A DNA stretch of 64,000 nt. Source: Cedecea davisae DSM 4568. GTDB lineage: Bacteria; Pseudomonadota; Gammaproteobacteria; Enterobacterales; Enterobacteriaceae. A program made the position numbers and the translations under genes. Below are positions 35,379-45,212 of this stretch, piece after piece. The stretch spans positions 2,292,787-2,356,786 of the forward strand of contig NZ_KE161030.1 in assembly GCF_000412335.2 (NCBI RefSeq), read 5' to 3'. The notes under the pieces are model-generated. The model was not told the DNA's origin, ran no database searches, and was given only the letters and a program-made list of their open reading frames with translations. How positions within the stretch are numbered: the stretch's first letter is position 1; each line of letters begins with the position of its first letter.

Positions 35379-38300
35379 ATGATCACTATCGACGGCAACG
35401 GTGCAGTCGCCTCCGTGGCGTTTCGTGCCAGCGAAGTTATTGCCATCTACCCTATCACCCCCAGTTCGACGATGGCCGAGCAGGCCGATGCCTGGTCCGG
35501 TGACGGCAGGAAAAACGTCTGGGGCGACACGCCTCGCGTGGTAGAAATGCAGTCCGAAGCGGGTGCGATTGGCGCCGTCCACGGCGCGCTGCAAACGGGT
35601 GCCCTTTCTACTTCGTTTACATCATCTCAGGGTTTGCTGCTGATGATCCCAACGCTGTACAAACTGGCCGGTCAGCTGACCCCGTTTGTGCTGCACGTTG
35701 CCGCCCGCACCGTAGCCACCCACGCGCTGTCGATTTTTGGCGATCATTCCGACGTGATGGCCGTGCGCCAGACCGGCTGCGCCATGCTCTGCGCCAGCAG
35801 CGTGCAGGAGGCACAGGACTTTGCGCTGATTTCGCATATTGCCACCCTGAAGAGCCGCGTGCCGTTTATTCACTTTTTCGACGGCTTCCGCACCTCGCAC
35901 GAAATCAACAAAATCGTGCCGCTGGCGGACGACACTATCCGCAGCCTGCTGCCGCAGAAAGAGATCGATGAGCACCGAGCCCGCGCTCTGAACCCTGAGC
36001 ACCCGGTTATCCGTGGGACCTCGGCAAACCCGGACACTTACTTCCAGTCCCGCGAGGCCACTAACCCCTGGTACAACGCCGTTTACACCCACGTTGAGCA
36101 GGCGATGAGCGATTTTGCCGCTACCACCGGGCGCAGCTATCGTCCGTTTGAGTATTACGGGCACCCCGAAGCCGAGCGCGTGATTATCGTTATGGGTTCT
36201 GCGGTAGGGACTTGCGAAGAAGTCGTGGATGAGTTGCTGACTCGCGGCGAGAAAGTGGGCGTGCTGAAAGTCCGCCTGTTCCGCCCATTCTCAGCCGGGC
36301 ATTTGCTGGAACTGCTGCCGCAAACCGCCCGCCGGGTAGCCGTTCTGGATCGCACTAAAGAGCCGGGAGCGCTGGCCGAGCCGCTTTATCTCGACGTGAT
36401 GACAGCCCTGGCCGAGTCCGTCAGCCGTGGCGACCGCGAAACATTGCCTCGCGTGATTGGTGGCCGCTATGGCCTGTCATCTAAAGAGTTCGGCCCGGAA
36501 TGCGTGCTCGCCGTCTTTAACGAACTGAGCGAAGACAAACCTCGCCCTCGTTTCACCGTCGGTATTTATGACGACGTTACAAACCTGTCGCTGCCGTTAG
36601 GGCAAAACACCCTGCCCAACCGCGCTAAGCTTGAAGCCCTGTTCTACGGCCTCGGCAGCGACGGTAGCGTTTCGGCAACCAAAAACAACATCAAGATTAT
36701 CGGCAACTCGACGCCGTGGTTTACCCAGGGCTATTTCGTTTACGACTCCAAAAAAGCCGGTGGCCTGACGGTTTCACACCTGCGCGTAAGCGAGCAGCCG
36801 ATAAATTCCACTTACCTGATTGAGAAAGCGGATTTCGTCGGCTGCCACCAGTTGCAATTTATCGACAAGTATCAAATGGCGGAGCGCCTGAAGCCCGGCG
36901 GCATTTTCCTGCTTAACACGCCGTACGCCGCCGATGAAGTCTGGAGCCGTCTGCCGCAGGAAGTGCAGGCGGTGCTTAACCAGAAGCAGGCGCGTTTATA
37001 CGTGATTAACGCGGCGAAAATCGCCCGTGAATGCCATCTGGGCGCGCGCATCAATACCGTTATGCAAATGGCCTTCTTCCACCTGACGCAGATCCTGCCG
37101 GGCGATACCGCACTTGCCGAATTGCAGGGCGCGATTGCCAAAAGCTACAGCAGCAAAGGCACGGAAATAGTCGAACGTAACTGGCAGGCGCTGGCGCTGG
37201 CGCGCGACTCCCTCGCCGAAGTACCGCTGCAAGCCGTTAACCCGGACAGCGCAATGCGCCCTCCTGTGGTTTCCGACGCCGCACCTGATTTTGTTAAAAC
37301 CGTCACCGCTGCCATGCTGGCCGGCCTGGGCGACGCCCTGCCGGTTTCTGCTCTGCCGCCGGATGGCACCTGGCCGATGGGCACCACCCAGTGGGAGAAA
37401 CGCAATATTGCGGAAGAGATCCCAATCTGGAAACCGGATCTTTGTACCCAGTGTAACCACTGCGTTGCCGCCTGCCCGCATTCGGCCATCCGCGCCAAGG
37501 TGGTTCAGCCCGACGCGATGGAAAACTCGCCGGAAGCCCTACAGTCGCTGGATGTAAAATCTCGCGATATGCGAGGCCAGAAATATGTGTTGCAGGTTGC
37601 GCCGGAAGATTGCACCGGCTGTAACCTGTGCGTGGAAGTCTGCCCGGCTAAAGATCGCCAGAACCCGGAAATCAAGGCCATCAATATGCTGTCCCGCCTT
37701 GAGCACGTTGAAGAAGAGAAAGAGAATTACGACTTCTTCCTCAATCTGCCGGAAATCGACCGTTCCAGCCTGGAGCGCATCGATATTCGTACTTCTCAGC
37801 TGCTGACGCCGCTGTTTGAATACTCCGGCGCCTGCTCCGGCTGCGGCGAAACGCCTTATATCAAGATCCTCACCCAGCTGTACGGCGACCGCATGCTTAT
37901 CGCTAATGCCACCGGCTGTTCGTCTATTTACGGGGGCAACCTGCCGTCTACGCCGTACACCACGGACGCCAATGGCCGCGGCCCGGCCTGGGCTAACTCG
38001 CTGTTTGAAGATAACGCCGAGTTCGGGCTTGGTTTCCGCCTGACCGTGGACCAGCACCGCGCCCGCGTAATGCGCCTGCTGGGCCAATTTGCCGACAAAC
38101 TACCGGCAGAGCTGAACGAGCAGCTGCACGCTGAGGCAACACCTGAAGTTCGCCGCGAGCAGGTTGCCGAGCTGCGCAAGCACCTGGCTAATGTTGACGA
38201 TGCGGATGCCCGTCAGCTGGTGACCGACGCCGATGCGCTGGTGGATAAATCCATCTGGCTGATTGGCGGCGACGGCTGGGCCTACGACATCGGCTTTGGC

Positions 38301-38906
38301 GGTCTTGACCATGTGCTGAGCCTGACCGAGAACGTCAACATTCTGGTGCTGGATACTCAATGTTATTCCAACACCGGCGGCCAGGCCTCTAAAGCCACGC
38401 CGCTTGGGGCAGTAACCAAGTTTGGCGAACACGGCAAACGCAAAGCGCGTAAAGATTTGGGCGTCAGCATGATGATGTACGGCCATGTCTACGTCGCACA
38501 GATTTCCCTGGGCGCACAGCTGAACCAGACGATAAAAGCGATTCAGGAAGCGGAAGCTTACCCTGGCCCGTCGCTGATCATCGCCTACAGCCCTTGCGAA
38601 GAGCACGGCTACGATCTGGCCCTGAGCCACGATCAAATGCGCCAGCTCACGGCGACCGGCTTCTGGCCGCTGTACCGCTTCGACCCGCGCCGTGCAGATG
38701 AAGGCAAACTGCCGCTGGCGCTGGACTCTCGTCCGCCGTCGGACGCGCTGGCAGATACGTTGATGAAAGAGCAGCGTTTCCGCCGCCTGAACGCACAGCA
38801 GCCGGATGTTGCCGAACAGCTATGGAAGGATGCCGCAGCTGATTTGCAGAAGCGTTATGATTTCCTGGCGCAGTTGGCGGGCAAAGCGGAGAAAGTTAGC
38901 GAGTAA
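35379..38906 (+). CDS. nifJ: Pyruvate:flavodoxin/ferredoxin oxidoreductase
   Basis: The enzyme converts pyruvate, CoA and oxidised flavodoxin or ferredoxin to acetyl-CoA, CO2 and reduced carrier. The 1,175-residue single-chain product (E. coli YdbK 1,174) is complete. It starts with the pyrimidine-binding domain (GNGAVASVAFRASEVIAIYPITPSS), then the gamma domain, and two 4Fe-4S motifs at about residues 688-760 (CTQCNHCVAACPH and CTGCNLCVEVCP). The TPP-binding domain has the cluster-ligand CSGCGETPYIK and GGDGWAYDIGFGG...DTQCYSNTGGQ. E. coli calls it ydbK/nifJ; no nitrogen-fixation genes are nearby. Confidence 0.97.
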   Translation: MITIDGNGAVASVAFRASEVIAIYPITPSSTMAEQADAWSGDGRKNVWGDTPRVVEMQSEAGAIGAVHGALQTGALSTSFTSSQGLLLMIPTLYKLAGQLTPFVLHVAARTVATHALSIFGDHSDVMAVRQTGCAMLCASSVQEAQDFALISHIATLKSRVPFIHFFDGFRTSHEINKIVPLADDTIRSLLPQKEIDEHRARALNPEHPVIRGTSANPDTYFQSREATNPWYNAVYTHVEQAMSDFAATTGRSYRPFEYYGHPEAERVIIVMGSAVGTCEEVVDELLTRGEKVGVLKVRLFRPFSAGHLLELLPQTARRVAVLDRTKEPGALAEPLYLDVMTALAESVSRGDRETLPRVIGGRYGLSSKEFGPECVLAVFNELSEDKPRPRFTVGIYDDVTNLSLPLGQNTLPNRAKLEALFYGLGSDGSVSATKNNIKIIGNSTPWFTQGYFVYDSKKAGGLTVSHLRVSEQPINSTYLIEKADFVGCHQLQFIDKYQMAERLKPGGIFLLNTPYAADEVWSRLPQEVQAVLNQKQARLYVINAAKIARECHLGARINTVMQMAFFHLTQILPGDTALAELQGAIAKSYSSKGTEIVERNWQALALARDSLAEVPLQAVNPDSAMRPPVVSDAAPDFVKTVTAAMLAGLGDALPVSALPPDGTWPMGTTQWEKRNIAEEIPIWKPDLCTQCNHCVAACPHSAIRAKVVQPDAMENSPEALQSLDVKSRDMRGQKYVLQVAPEDCTGCNLCVEVCPAKDRQNPEIKAINMLSRLEHVEEEKENYDFFLNLPEIDRSSLERIDIRTSQLLTPLFEYSGACSGCGETPYIKILTQLYGDRMLIANATGCSSIYGGNLPSTPYTTDANGRGPAWANSLFEDNAEFGLGFRLTVDQHRARVMRLLGQFADKLPAELNEQLHAEATPEVRREQVAELRKHLANVDDADARQLVTDADALVDKSIWLIGGDGWAYDIGFGGLDHVLSLTENVNILVLDTQCYSNTGGQASKATPLGAVTKFGEHGKRKARKDLGVSMMMYGHVYVAQISLGAQLNQTIKAIQEAEAYPGPSLIIAYSPCEEHGYDLALSHDQMRQLTATGFWPLYRFDPRRADEGKLPLALDSRPPSDALADTLMKEQRFRRLNAQQPDVAEQLWKDAAADLQKRYDFLAQLAGKAEKVSE

Positions 38907-38917
38907 TTGGGTAATGA

Positions 38918-38940
38918 CCCTCACCCCCGTGGGGTGAGGG
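38918..38940. terminator. Hairpin between nifJ and dbpA ends
   Basis: A 10-bp stem ccctcacccc / ggggtgaggg lies between the convergent genes. The T-run is short (gttttc on the minus strand), so it may be a weak bidirectional terminator. It is one of the CCCTC/GAGGG palindromes. Confidence 0.6.
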
Positions 38941-38950
38941 GAAAACTGAT

Positions 38951-40333
38951 TTACTTCAGCAGGCGAACCTTCACGGATTTACCCTTGATTTTGCCCTGCT
39001 GGAGCTGCTTCCACGCGTGACGTGCCACGGACTGGCGCACCGCCACGTAGACATGAACAGGATGCACGTCGATTTTACCGATATCCGCCCCTTCCAGCCC
39101 CATTTCCCCGGTTAATGCCCCCAGAATATCACCCGGACGCATTTTGGCTTTTTTACCACCGTCGATGCACAGGGTCGCCATTTCGGCTTCAAGAGGTTTA
39201 ACCGAAACGCCGGACGGCACCTGCTGCCAGTTCAGGGACAGGTTGAGCATTTCGGCAAGCACGCCTGCACGCTGGGCTTCTTCCGGCGCGCAGAAACTGA
39301 TAGCCAGCCCGCTCTGCCCGGCACGCGCCGTACGACCGATGCGGTGAACGTGAACTTCCGGGTCCCAGGAGAGTTCGTAGTTAATCACCATTTCAAGCGC
39401 TTTGATATCGAGGCCACGGGCGGCAACGTCGGTAGCTACCAGCACGCGGCTGCTGCCGTTAGCAAAACGTACCAGCGTCTGGTCACGGTCGCGCTGTTCC
39501 ATATCGCCATGCAGCGCAAGCGCGCTTTGGTTACGCTCATTCAGCGCATCGCACACGGCCTGGCAATCTTTTTTGGTATTACAGAACACCACGCAGGAAG
39601 CAGGCTGGTGCTTGCTCAGCAGCGCCAACAGCAGGCCAACTTTACCGCCGCGGGAAACTTCATAGAACTGCTGCTCAACGGCAGGAAGTTCGTCCACGGT
39701 GTCAATTTCAATGGTCAGCGGGTCACGCTGCACGCGACGGCTGATGGCCGCAATCGCCGTTGGCCATGTTGCGGAGAAGAGCAATGTCTGGCGCTTTTCA
39801 GGCGCATGGGCGATAACTTCATCGATAGCATCGGCAAAGCCCATATCCAGCATGCGGTCAGCTTCATCCAGCACCAGCGTTTGCAGAGCATCCAGGCGGA
39901 CGGTCTCTTTTTTGAGGTGATCCAGCAGGCGGCCGGGCGTTGCCACAATAATATGCGGGGCGTGTTGCAGGGAGTCACGCTGGACGCCAAACGGCTGGCC
40001 GCCGCACAGCGTCAGAATTTTAATATTCGGCATATAACGAGCCAGGCGGCGCAGCTCTTTAGCGACCTGGTCGGCCAGTTCACGCGTTGGGCACAGCACC
40101 AGCGACTGGGTTAAGAACTGGCTGGCGTCGATGTGCTGCAACAGGCCGAGGCCAAAAGCTGCGGTTTTACCGCTGCCGGTTTTTGCCTGAGCGCGGACGT
40201 CTTTTCCGGCAAGAATTGCGGGCAAAGCCGCGGCCTGAACGGGCGTCATTTCGTGATACCCCAGTTCGCTAAGGTTGGCGAGTTGTGCTTCAGGTAAAGC
40301 GTTCAGTGCGGAAAAAGCGGTCACAATGGTCAT
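38951..40333 (-). CDS. dbpA: DEAD-box RNA helicase DbpA (23S rRNA)
   Basis: DbpA is an ATP-dependent helicase stimulated by hairpin 92 of 23S rRNA and acts in 50S assembly. The 460-residue product (E. coli 457) has the Q motif (MTPVQAAALP), AQAKTGSGKT, PTRELA, TPGRL, VLDEADRML, SAT and HRIGRTAR. A C-terminal RNA-binding domain ends KIKGKSVKVRLLK. In E. coli, as I recall, dbpA lies on the other side of ttcA, next to fnrS; here the accessory island and five other genes separate them. Confidence 0.95.
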   Translation of the reverse strand: MTIVTAFSALNALPEAQLANLSELGYHEMTPVQAAALPAILAGKDVRAQAKTGSGKTAAFGLGLLQHIDASQFLTQSLVLCPTRELADQVAKELRRLARYMPNIKILTLCGGQPFGVQRDSLQHAPHIIVATPGRLLDHLKKETVRLDALQTLVLDEADRMLDMGFADAIDEVIAHAPEKRQTLLFSATWPTAIAAISRRVQRDPLTIEIDTVDELPAVEQQFYEVSRGGKVGLLLALLSKHQPASCVVFCNTKKDCQAVCDALNERNQSALALHGDMEQRDRDQTLVRFANGSSRVLVATDVAARGLDIKALEMVINYELSWDPEVHVHRIGRTARAGQSGLAISFCAPEEAQRAGVLAEMLNLSLNWQQVPSGVSVKPLEAEMATLCIDGGKKAKMRPGDILGALTGEMGLEGADIGKIDVHPVHVYVAVRQSVARHAWKQLQQGKIKGKSVKVRLLK

Positions 40334-40585
40334 CTCTTAATAATAACGGGCAGGCGCGTATGCTAGCAGATTCGCGGGCTTCAGGCGTCAGTTTATCGAT
40401 TTTGCTGCTTTAACGGACAAATCGATAAAAATTGCCCTTTCTTCTGCTTCTGCGGGTCTGGCGGCAATAAAGGTTTAAAGATTGATCCCAAACAGAAATT
40501 CGGCTAAAGAAATGATTATTATGCTGTGCTTTGCGCCTTAAGCTAAATCAACAAGGTATTTCCCGGTAAAAGATAAGGAATCAGA

Positions 40586-41005
40586 ATGTTCGAGGATAAT
40601 GACTATAAGCTTTACGTTATCGTCAACCGTAACGCCGAGATTAGCGTGCAGATGAATGCCGTTGGCCACCTTTGCGGCGGGATTATGCTAAAAGCCGAAG
40701 AGCCGAAATTTCATGATTACCTCAACCAGGATAGCGGCTTAAGCGCCTATATGAACCACTATCCGGTTGTGGTGTTGCAGTCCAAAAACAGCAGCCAGCT
40801 GGCTACCGCGCTTGAAAAATGCAAAGAGGAAGGCGTGCTGTATAACTTCTTCACCACGACTATGCTGTCCCACTCCTCTGAACAGCAGATTAAAGATACG
40901 CTTGAAGCGCCCTTTGCCGGGCTGGACTTCGTGGCCATCGCCCTGTACGGCGAGACGGAAAAACTGAAGCCGGTGACTAAAAAATTCTCAGTGTTTAAAG
41001 GCTAA
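40586..41005 (+). CDS. DUF2000-like protein
   Basis: The 139-residue soluble protein begins DYKLYVIVNRNAEISVQMNAVGHLCGGIML and has FFTTTMLSHSSEQQIKDTL later, resembling the DUF2000 family (peptidyl-tRNA hydrolase-like fold). No function is assigned. AAGGA precedes the ATG. A 9-bp hairpin follows at 41012-41038. Confidence 0.65.
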   Translation: MFEDNDYKLYVIVNRNAEISVQMNAVGHLCGGIMLKAEEPKFHDYLNQDSGLSAYMNHYPVVVLQSKNSSQLATALEKCKEEGVLYNFFTTTMLSHSSEQQIKDTLEAPFAGLDFVAIALYGETEKLKPVTKKFSVFKG

Positions 41006-41011
41006 TCGCCG

Positions 41012-41038
41012 GGGTAATAATGCGCCGTGTTATTACCC
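41012..41038. terminator. Hairpin after the DUF2000-like gene
   Basis: Arms gggtaataa and ttattaccc form a 9-bp stem with a 9-nt loop, 7 nt after the stop. No clear T-run follows, so efficiency is uncertain. It lies between two convergent genes. Confidence 0.5.
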
Positions 41039-41046
41039 TGCCCTTA

Positions 41047-41172
41047 CTACCACTCATCTCCCGCGTAGAGGCTGAGAATGTCATCCTCAAACCAGCAGCC
41101 TACTTTGTAATACATTGCGCAGCCGATCAAAAAGCTGGCGATAAGTATCAATGCCGTCAAAAATCCTTTCAC
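41047..41172 (-). CDS. Small single-pass membrane protein, 41 residues
   Basis: A GTG start with GGAGAG 9 nt upstream opens a 41-residue frame. Residues 4-20 form one hydrophobic helix (FLTALILIASFLIGCAM), followed by a soluble tail (YYKVGCWFEDDI) with an acidic end (YAGDEW). The shape is typical of enterobacterial small membrane proteins. I do not recognise a family. Confidence 0.5.
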   Translation of the reverse strand: MKGFLTALILIASFLIGCAMYYKVGCWFEDDILSLYAGDEW

Positions 41173-41334
41173 TTCGTAACACTCTCCAGTAGGTCTCGCG
41201 GTGATATTGACAGGGCGGGCAAAAAAAAGTTCCGCGATGTTACTATCTCACACAGCCGGGGCATCTTGCGGGGAAGACCAGACCGTTAGTATCGGCCCGG
41301 CTCCCTGAGACTTTATGGATAACGGGATAGCCCG

Positions 41335-41790
41335 TTAGTCAGGAATATTTTTAGATTTAAAACAGCATAGCGTGATGACAAGGATCACCGGCGCCCAGAA
41401 TAAAACAACGCTCAGCGTCAGATTAATGTACACATAGGCAGACGGCGATGCGTAGTTGATGGCAATCACGCTAAGCAGCCGGTTTAACAGCGGTAACAGA
41501 TACGCAATCCCAAACCACCAGCCGGTGCGACCAATATCATGCATTCTCCTGATCCCAACAGCCAGCGTCGGAAGCAGCAGCACGAGCGACATCACGGCGT
41601 AAATCAGGCCGATATAAAACATCGGCGGCTCCTGCTGAGCCAGGCCCGCGCGGATGCCGATAACCACTGGCGTTAACAGCAACACCGCATAATTGATGCC
41701 AACAAACGCCCAGAACTCTTTCCTTGTTGCTCGCCCATTAAAAACGAGTCCTTTTTTCCATCCCTGCAAATAACTTGCCCAAAATCCCAT
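41335..41790 (-). CDS. DUF805 inner-membrane protein
   Basis: The 151-residue product has the DUF805 pattern: an N-terminal FNGRATRKEFWAF motif, four membrane helices, and GIRRMHDIGRTGWWF between helices 2 and 3. This is the YhaH/YhaI family of unknown function. It has its own promoter region and lies between the small membrane protein and the peptidase gene. Confidence 0.85.
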   Translation of the reverse strand: MGFWASYLQGWKKGLVFNGRATRKEFWAFVGINYAVLLLTPVVIGIRAGLAQQEPPMFYIGLIYAVMSLVLLLPTLAVGIRRMHDIGRTGWWFGIAYLLPLLNRLLSVIAINYASPSAYVYINLTLSVVLFWAPVILVITLCCFKSKNIPD

Positions 41791-41981
41791 ATCTATTCCT
41801 TGTTATATCCTTGCGTTAAGCGCGCATGAAACGCTGGTTATCAGCGGCTGTCAAGCTACCCGATCTGTTAGCAAAAGCTGCCTTGCTACTGGAGCAAAAC
41901 CACAAAAGCCCTCAGGTGTACTGAAAATAAACATAATGATATGTTCAACTGCGGAACAGGTACTCTACAAAAGGACTCGTG

Positions 41982-44018
41982 ATGAAACAGTCAGAGATTG
42001 AGGATTTACTCAGCAAGCTGGAAACGCCGCACGACGAGGCAGCGCTAAGCTGGGTGGCAAAACAGAATCAACGCACGACGGAAAGATTCTCCCGTGGTGA
42101 GCGTTTCGAGAAAATGCAGCACGCTATTTTGCTGGCGCTGGACGACAAAACAAATATCCCGTGGGGGAGTCATTACCGCGAGATGGTCTACAACTTCAGG
42201 CAGGATGACGAACACCCGCGCGGCATCTGGCGACGCACCACAGAAACCTCGTACCGGACGCCAAACCCGGAATGGGAAACGGTACTGGATATCGACCGCC
42301 TGAATGATGAAGAAGGCAAAAACTGGAGCTACCACGGCGCGGATCTGCTCTACCCGGATTATTCGCGGGCGCTGATCTTCTTATCAAGCGGCGGCGATGC
42401 CTGCGAGATTCGTGAATTCGATCTGGTGAATAAAGTCTTTATCCACGACGGTTTCTATCTGCCGGAAAGTAAAAGCTCGGTAAGCTGGCTTGATGAAAAT
42501 ACGCTGCTGCTGGCGCTGGACGCGGGCGGCGACACGCTCACCACCTCAGGCTATCCACGCTGCGTTTACCGCTGGATTCGGGGAACCTCACCGCAGCAGG
42601 CCGGGCTGATTTGCGCCGGTGAAGCAACGGATATGATGGCTTCTGCCTGGCACGACCCTACGCCAGGCTTTGAAAGAGACCTGGTGTACTGTCGCCAGGA
42701 TTTTTACCACGGTAAGACCTGGCTACTGAGCGGCCAGAACGAGCTGGCGCTTATCGACATCCCGGATGATGCTTCATGTCGGTTCTTTAAAGACTGGCTG
42801 CTGGTAACGCTGAACTCCGACTGGCTTATTCCGGATAAAACCTGGCCCGCCGGATCTTTACTGGCTATTGATTTCGCGACCTTCCAGCGTGGCGGGCGTG
42901 AATTCATTACTCTGTTCACGCCAAACTCCCGAACCAGCCTGCTGGGTTTCAGCACGACCCGCGATTATCTCCTGCTTAACCTCACTCAGGATGCGGTAGA
43001 AAAAGTCGAAATCATGAAAATCGAGGGTGGGCAGCCGCAAAGCTTGAAGATCCTGGCTCTGCCTGATTTTACTAACGTTTCGGCCGGCGGTATTGATCGC
43101 GAAAGCAACCGCTACCTGCTGGTAAGCCACGGTTTCCTTCAACCTTACAGCCTCAGTTATGGGGATCTGGACGACGACTCGCTTGCCCTTGTAAAACAAG
43201 ACCCGGCCTGTTTTGAGGGACGTGAATTTGAAGTCACCCAGCACTTTACCCTGTCGCCGGACGGCGCGCGCGTCCCCTATTTTCAGATAGCGGCCAAAGG
43301 TCTGGCGCTTTCAGGCGATAATCCAACGCTGCTCTACGGCTATGGCGGGTTCGAGGTTTCATTAACGCCCGATTATTTAGGCCCCAAAGGCGCTACCTGG
43401 CTGCAAAAAGGCGGCGTTTACGTTGTCGCCAATATTCGTGGCGGCGGTGAGTACGGGCCAGCCTGGCACCAGGCCGCCTTAAAGCAACATCGCCACCGAG
43501 CCTATGAAGATTTTGCGGCCGTTGCTGATGATTTAATCGCTCGTAAAGTCACTAGCCCGGCAAGTCTGGCGGCTCAGGGCGGCAGCAACGGCGGACTGTT
43601 GATTGGCAATATGCTGACCGACTACCCCGAGCTGTTTGGTGCTCTGGTGTGTGAAGTCCCGCTGCTGGACATGCTCAACTACCATCGCTGGCTGGCGGGC
43701 GCTTCGTGGATTGCCGAGTATGGCGACCCTGAGATCGCCGAAGAGCGTCAGTGGCTGCTGAATTACTCTCCGTTTGACAAAGTTAGTGCCGAAAAACAGT
43801 ACCCGCCGACGCTATTTACCACCGGTACGCAGGACGACCGAGTAAGCCCGGCGCATGCACGCAAAATGGTGGCGCGTATGCAGCAGCAGGGCCACGAGGA
43901 TGTCTGGCTGTACGAGGAAACTGAAGCGGGCCACGGCAGCGCGCCGGAGAATAGCCAACGGGCTTTTCACCAGGCAATGGTTGAAGAGTTTTTGTGGCAG
44001 ATGTTGACCGGGCGCTAA
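41982..44018 (+). CDS. Prolyl oligopeptidase-family serine peptidase (S9A)
   Basis: The 678-residue cytoplasmic-type protein has an N-terminal beta-propeller (residues to about 400) and a C-terminal alpha/beta hydrolase. Catalytic Ser lies in GGSNGG, Asp in GTQDDRV and His in EAGHGS. The IRGGGEYGPAWH segment is characteristic of the family. It likely cleaves short peptides; its proline preference cannot be judged here. AAGGA favours ATG 41982 over GTG 41979. A perfect terminator follows. Confidence 0.88.
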   Translation: MKQSEIEDLLSKLETPHDEAALSWVAKQNQRTTERFSRGERFEKMQHAILLALDDKTNIPWGSHYREMVYNFRQDDEHPRGIWRRTTETSYRTPNPEWETVLDIDRLNDEEGKNWSYHGADLLYPDYSRALIFLSSGGDACEIREFDLVNKVFIHDGFYLPESKSSVSWLDENTLLLALDAGGDTLTTSGYPRCVYRWIRGTSPQQAGLICAGEATDMMASAWHDPTPGFERDLVYCRQDFYHGKTWLLSGQNELALIDIPDDASCRFFKDWLLVTLNSDWLIPDKTWPAGSLLAIDFATFQRGGREFITLFTPNSRTSLLGFSTTRDYLLLNLTQDAVEKVEIMKIEGGQPQSLKILALPDFTNVSAGGIDRESNRYLLVSHGFLQPYSLSYGDLDDDSLALVKQDPACFEGREFEVTQHFTLSPDGARVPYFQIAAKGLALSGDNPTLLYGYGGFEVSLTPDYLGPKGATWLQKGGVYVVANIRGGGEYGPAWHQAALKQHRHRAYEDFAAVADDLIARKVTSPASLAAQGGSNGGLLIGNMLTDYPELFGALVCEVPLLDMLNYHRWLAGASWIAEYGDPEIAEERQWLLNYSPFDKVSAEKQYPPTLFTTGTQDDRVSPAHARKMVARMQQQGHEDVWLYEETEAGHGSAPENSQRAFHQAMVEEFLWQMLTGR

Positions 44019-44063
44019 GAGCCCAAGGTAAGGCTGCCTGCTGGCGCTAACTGCAAGACTATT

Positions 44064-44092
44064 AGATATGCTAATGGATTAGCATATCTTTT
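44064..44092 (+). terminator. Terminator after the prolyl oligopeptidase gene
   Basis: An 11-bp perfect stem agatatgctaa / ttagcatatct with a 4-nt loop runs into TTT. Confidence 0.85.
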
Positions 44093-44157
44093 AATTTTTA
44101 TTTATCAGCCAAACGCTATTTAATCTGCGTCTTAACCCCCTCGACGGAGAAAGAAAA

Positions 44158-44556
44158 ATGGCTGGTGAGAATAACCTCGAAATCCTGCTTAAAAACGCAT
44201 CCCCGGAACTTAACCCCGGCCGGTATGTGTTTTGCACGCTGGAAGACCCTTCTGCGGAAATTAAAGACGCGGCTATCGTCATCATTCGGGAAGCCGAAGG
44301 CGTCACGCTGGTTCTCCCTGAAGACGTGGCCGGTCAGCATGCTTTGCGCTATGACTATGTCGCCAGCTGGATAACCCTGAAAATCCACTCTTCCCTTGCA
44401 GCCGTTGGCCTCACTGCCGCCTTTTCCCGCGCGCTTGCGAATAAAAGGATCAGCTGTAACGTGGTCGCGGGCTATTACCACGACCATATTTTCGTCGCCT
44501 GCGAGGACACGGCCTCTGCTCTTGCCACGCTGTCTTCACTTTCGTCAGACGCATAA
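44158..44556 (+). CDS. ACT-domain protein
   Basis: The 132-residue protein resembles the ACT_7-type (DUF2241-like) family: an N-terminal LNPGRYVFCTLED, a central VTLVLPEDVAGQHAL, then an ACT half with WITLKIHSSLAAVGLTAAFS and ISCNVVAGYYHDHIFV. Such proteins may bind amino acids; no ligand is known. It is the last backbone-like gene before the accessory island. Confidence 0.8.
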   Translation: MAGENNLEILLKNASPELNPGRYVFCTLEDPSAEIKDAAIVIIREAEGVTLVLPEDVAGQHALRYDYVASWITLKIHSSLAAVGLTAAFSRALANKRISCNVVAGYYHDHIFVACEDTASALATLSSLSSDA

Positions 44557-44897
44557 CCGCCCCCGCAGCTGGTAGAAAGCCTCCGGATTGCCGGCCCCGC
44601 TGTAAATCCTGCTGGCATTTGGTGCCGCAATCCGTACCATACACGCCAGCATTACACGCCTCGCGTGTTGGATTCAGAGCCAGAGACTTTCATGACCAGC
44701 TAAAAATCCGAATGTGGCACAGTGATTCCGCCCCCCTGAATGAAAAAATCATATTAAATATTAATTAGTTAAACCCCTGACACTTTTCCGTCAACTTACT
44801 AAATAAATGCCCCGTTTGCTCTGCTTTGCTCCTTTTTTGCCCCTAAGTACATGCCTGCATTTCAGTCCAATTTGCACACCTCCACAAGTAATTGCGA
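44557..44897. other. Left edge of the accessory island
   Basis: No intact gene is seen. It contains an integrase 3'-end remnant (44594-44660), then becomes AT-rich. The boundary with backbone DNA is probably between 44557 and 44600. Confidence 0.5.
44594..44660 (+). pseudogene. Decayed integrase 3'-fragment
   Basis: This segment aligns by eye with 49354-49420 in the truncated integrase; the identical core is aatccgtaccatacacgcca, with matching flanks such as gctgtaaa and tgctgg. It covers the codons around the H-x-x-R catalytic motif. It is not an open frame of useful length. The two copies are in direct orientation at opposite ends of the island. Confidence 0.7.
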
Positions 44898-44926
44898 TTG
44901 TATTTAGACCATTAATGGTCTAAATT
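44898..44926 (+). promoter_or_regulatory. Toxin-antitoxin promoter with palindromic operator
   Basis: TTGTAT (44898-44903) and TAAATT (44921-44926) are separated by 17 bp. A perfect 22-bp palindrome, arms TTTAGACCATT and AATGGTCTAAA at 44903-44924, fills the spacer. This is the classical place for autorepression by an antitoxin or the complex. Confidence 0.7.
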
Positions 44927-44955
44927 AAGACTGCAAGCACTGACCAGGAGAGTAT

Positions 44956-45183
44956 ATGAAAGTTGAAACTATTAGCTTCGTTAAAAAGAACGCTGCTTCT
45001 CTTAATCTGTCCGAACCGATACTGGTAACGCAAAATGGCGTTCCTGCTTATGTCATCGAGTCTTATGACCAGGTGCAAGAGCGTGAGAATGCCATTGCTC
45101 TTTTGAAACTGCTTACGCTTTCGGAGAAGGACAAAGCCGAAGGCAGACTGTTATCGAGAGAGCAGTTGCTGGATGGCATTTGA
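44956..45183 (+). CDS. Type II antitoxin, Phd/YefM-like
   Basis: The 75-residue protein begins MKVETISFVKKNAASLNL and has VTQNGVPAYVIESYDQVQ, the beta-strand pattern of Phd/YefM DNA-binding antitoxins, and a C-terminal tail (LSREQLLDGI) expected to cover the toxin. AGGAGA precedes the ATG. It is followed after 29 nt by the toxin gene and preceded by a palindromic operator. Confidence 0.82.
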   Translation: MKVETISFVKKNAASLNLSEPILVTQNGVPAYVIESYDQVQERENAIALLKLLTLSEKDKAEGRLLSREQLLDGI

Positions 45184-45212
45184 TGGGGGAGCGCTGATAA
45201 AAGGATCAGGTC

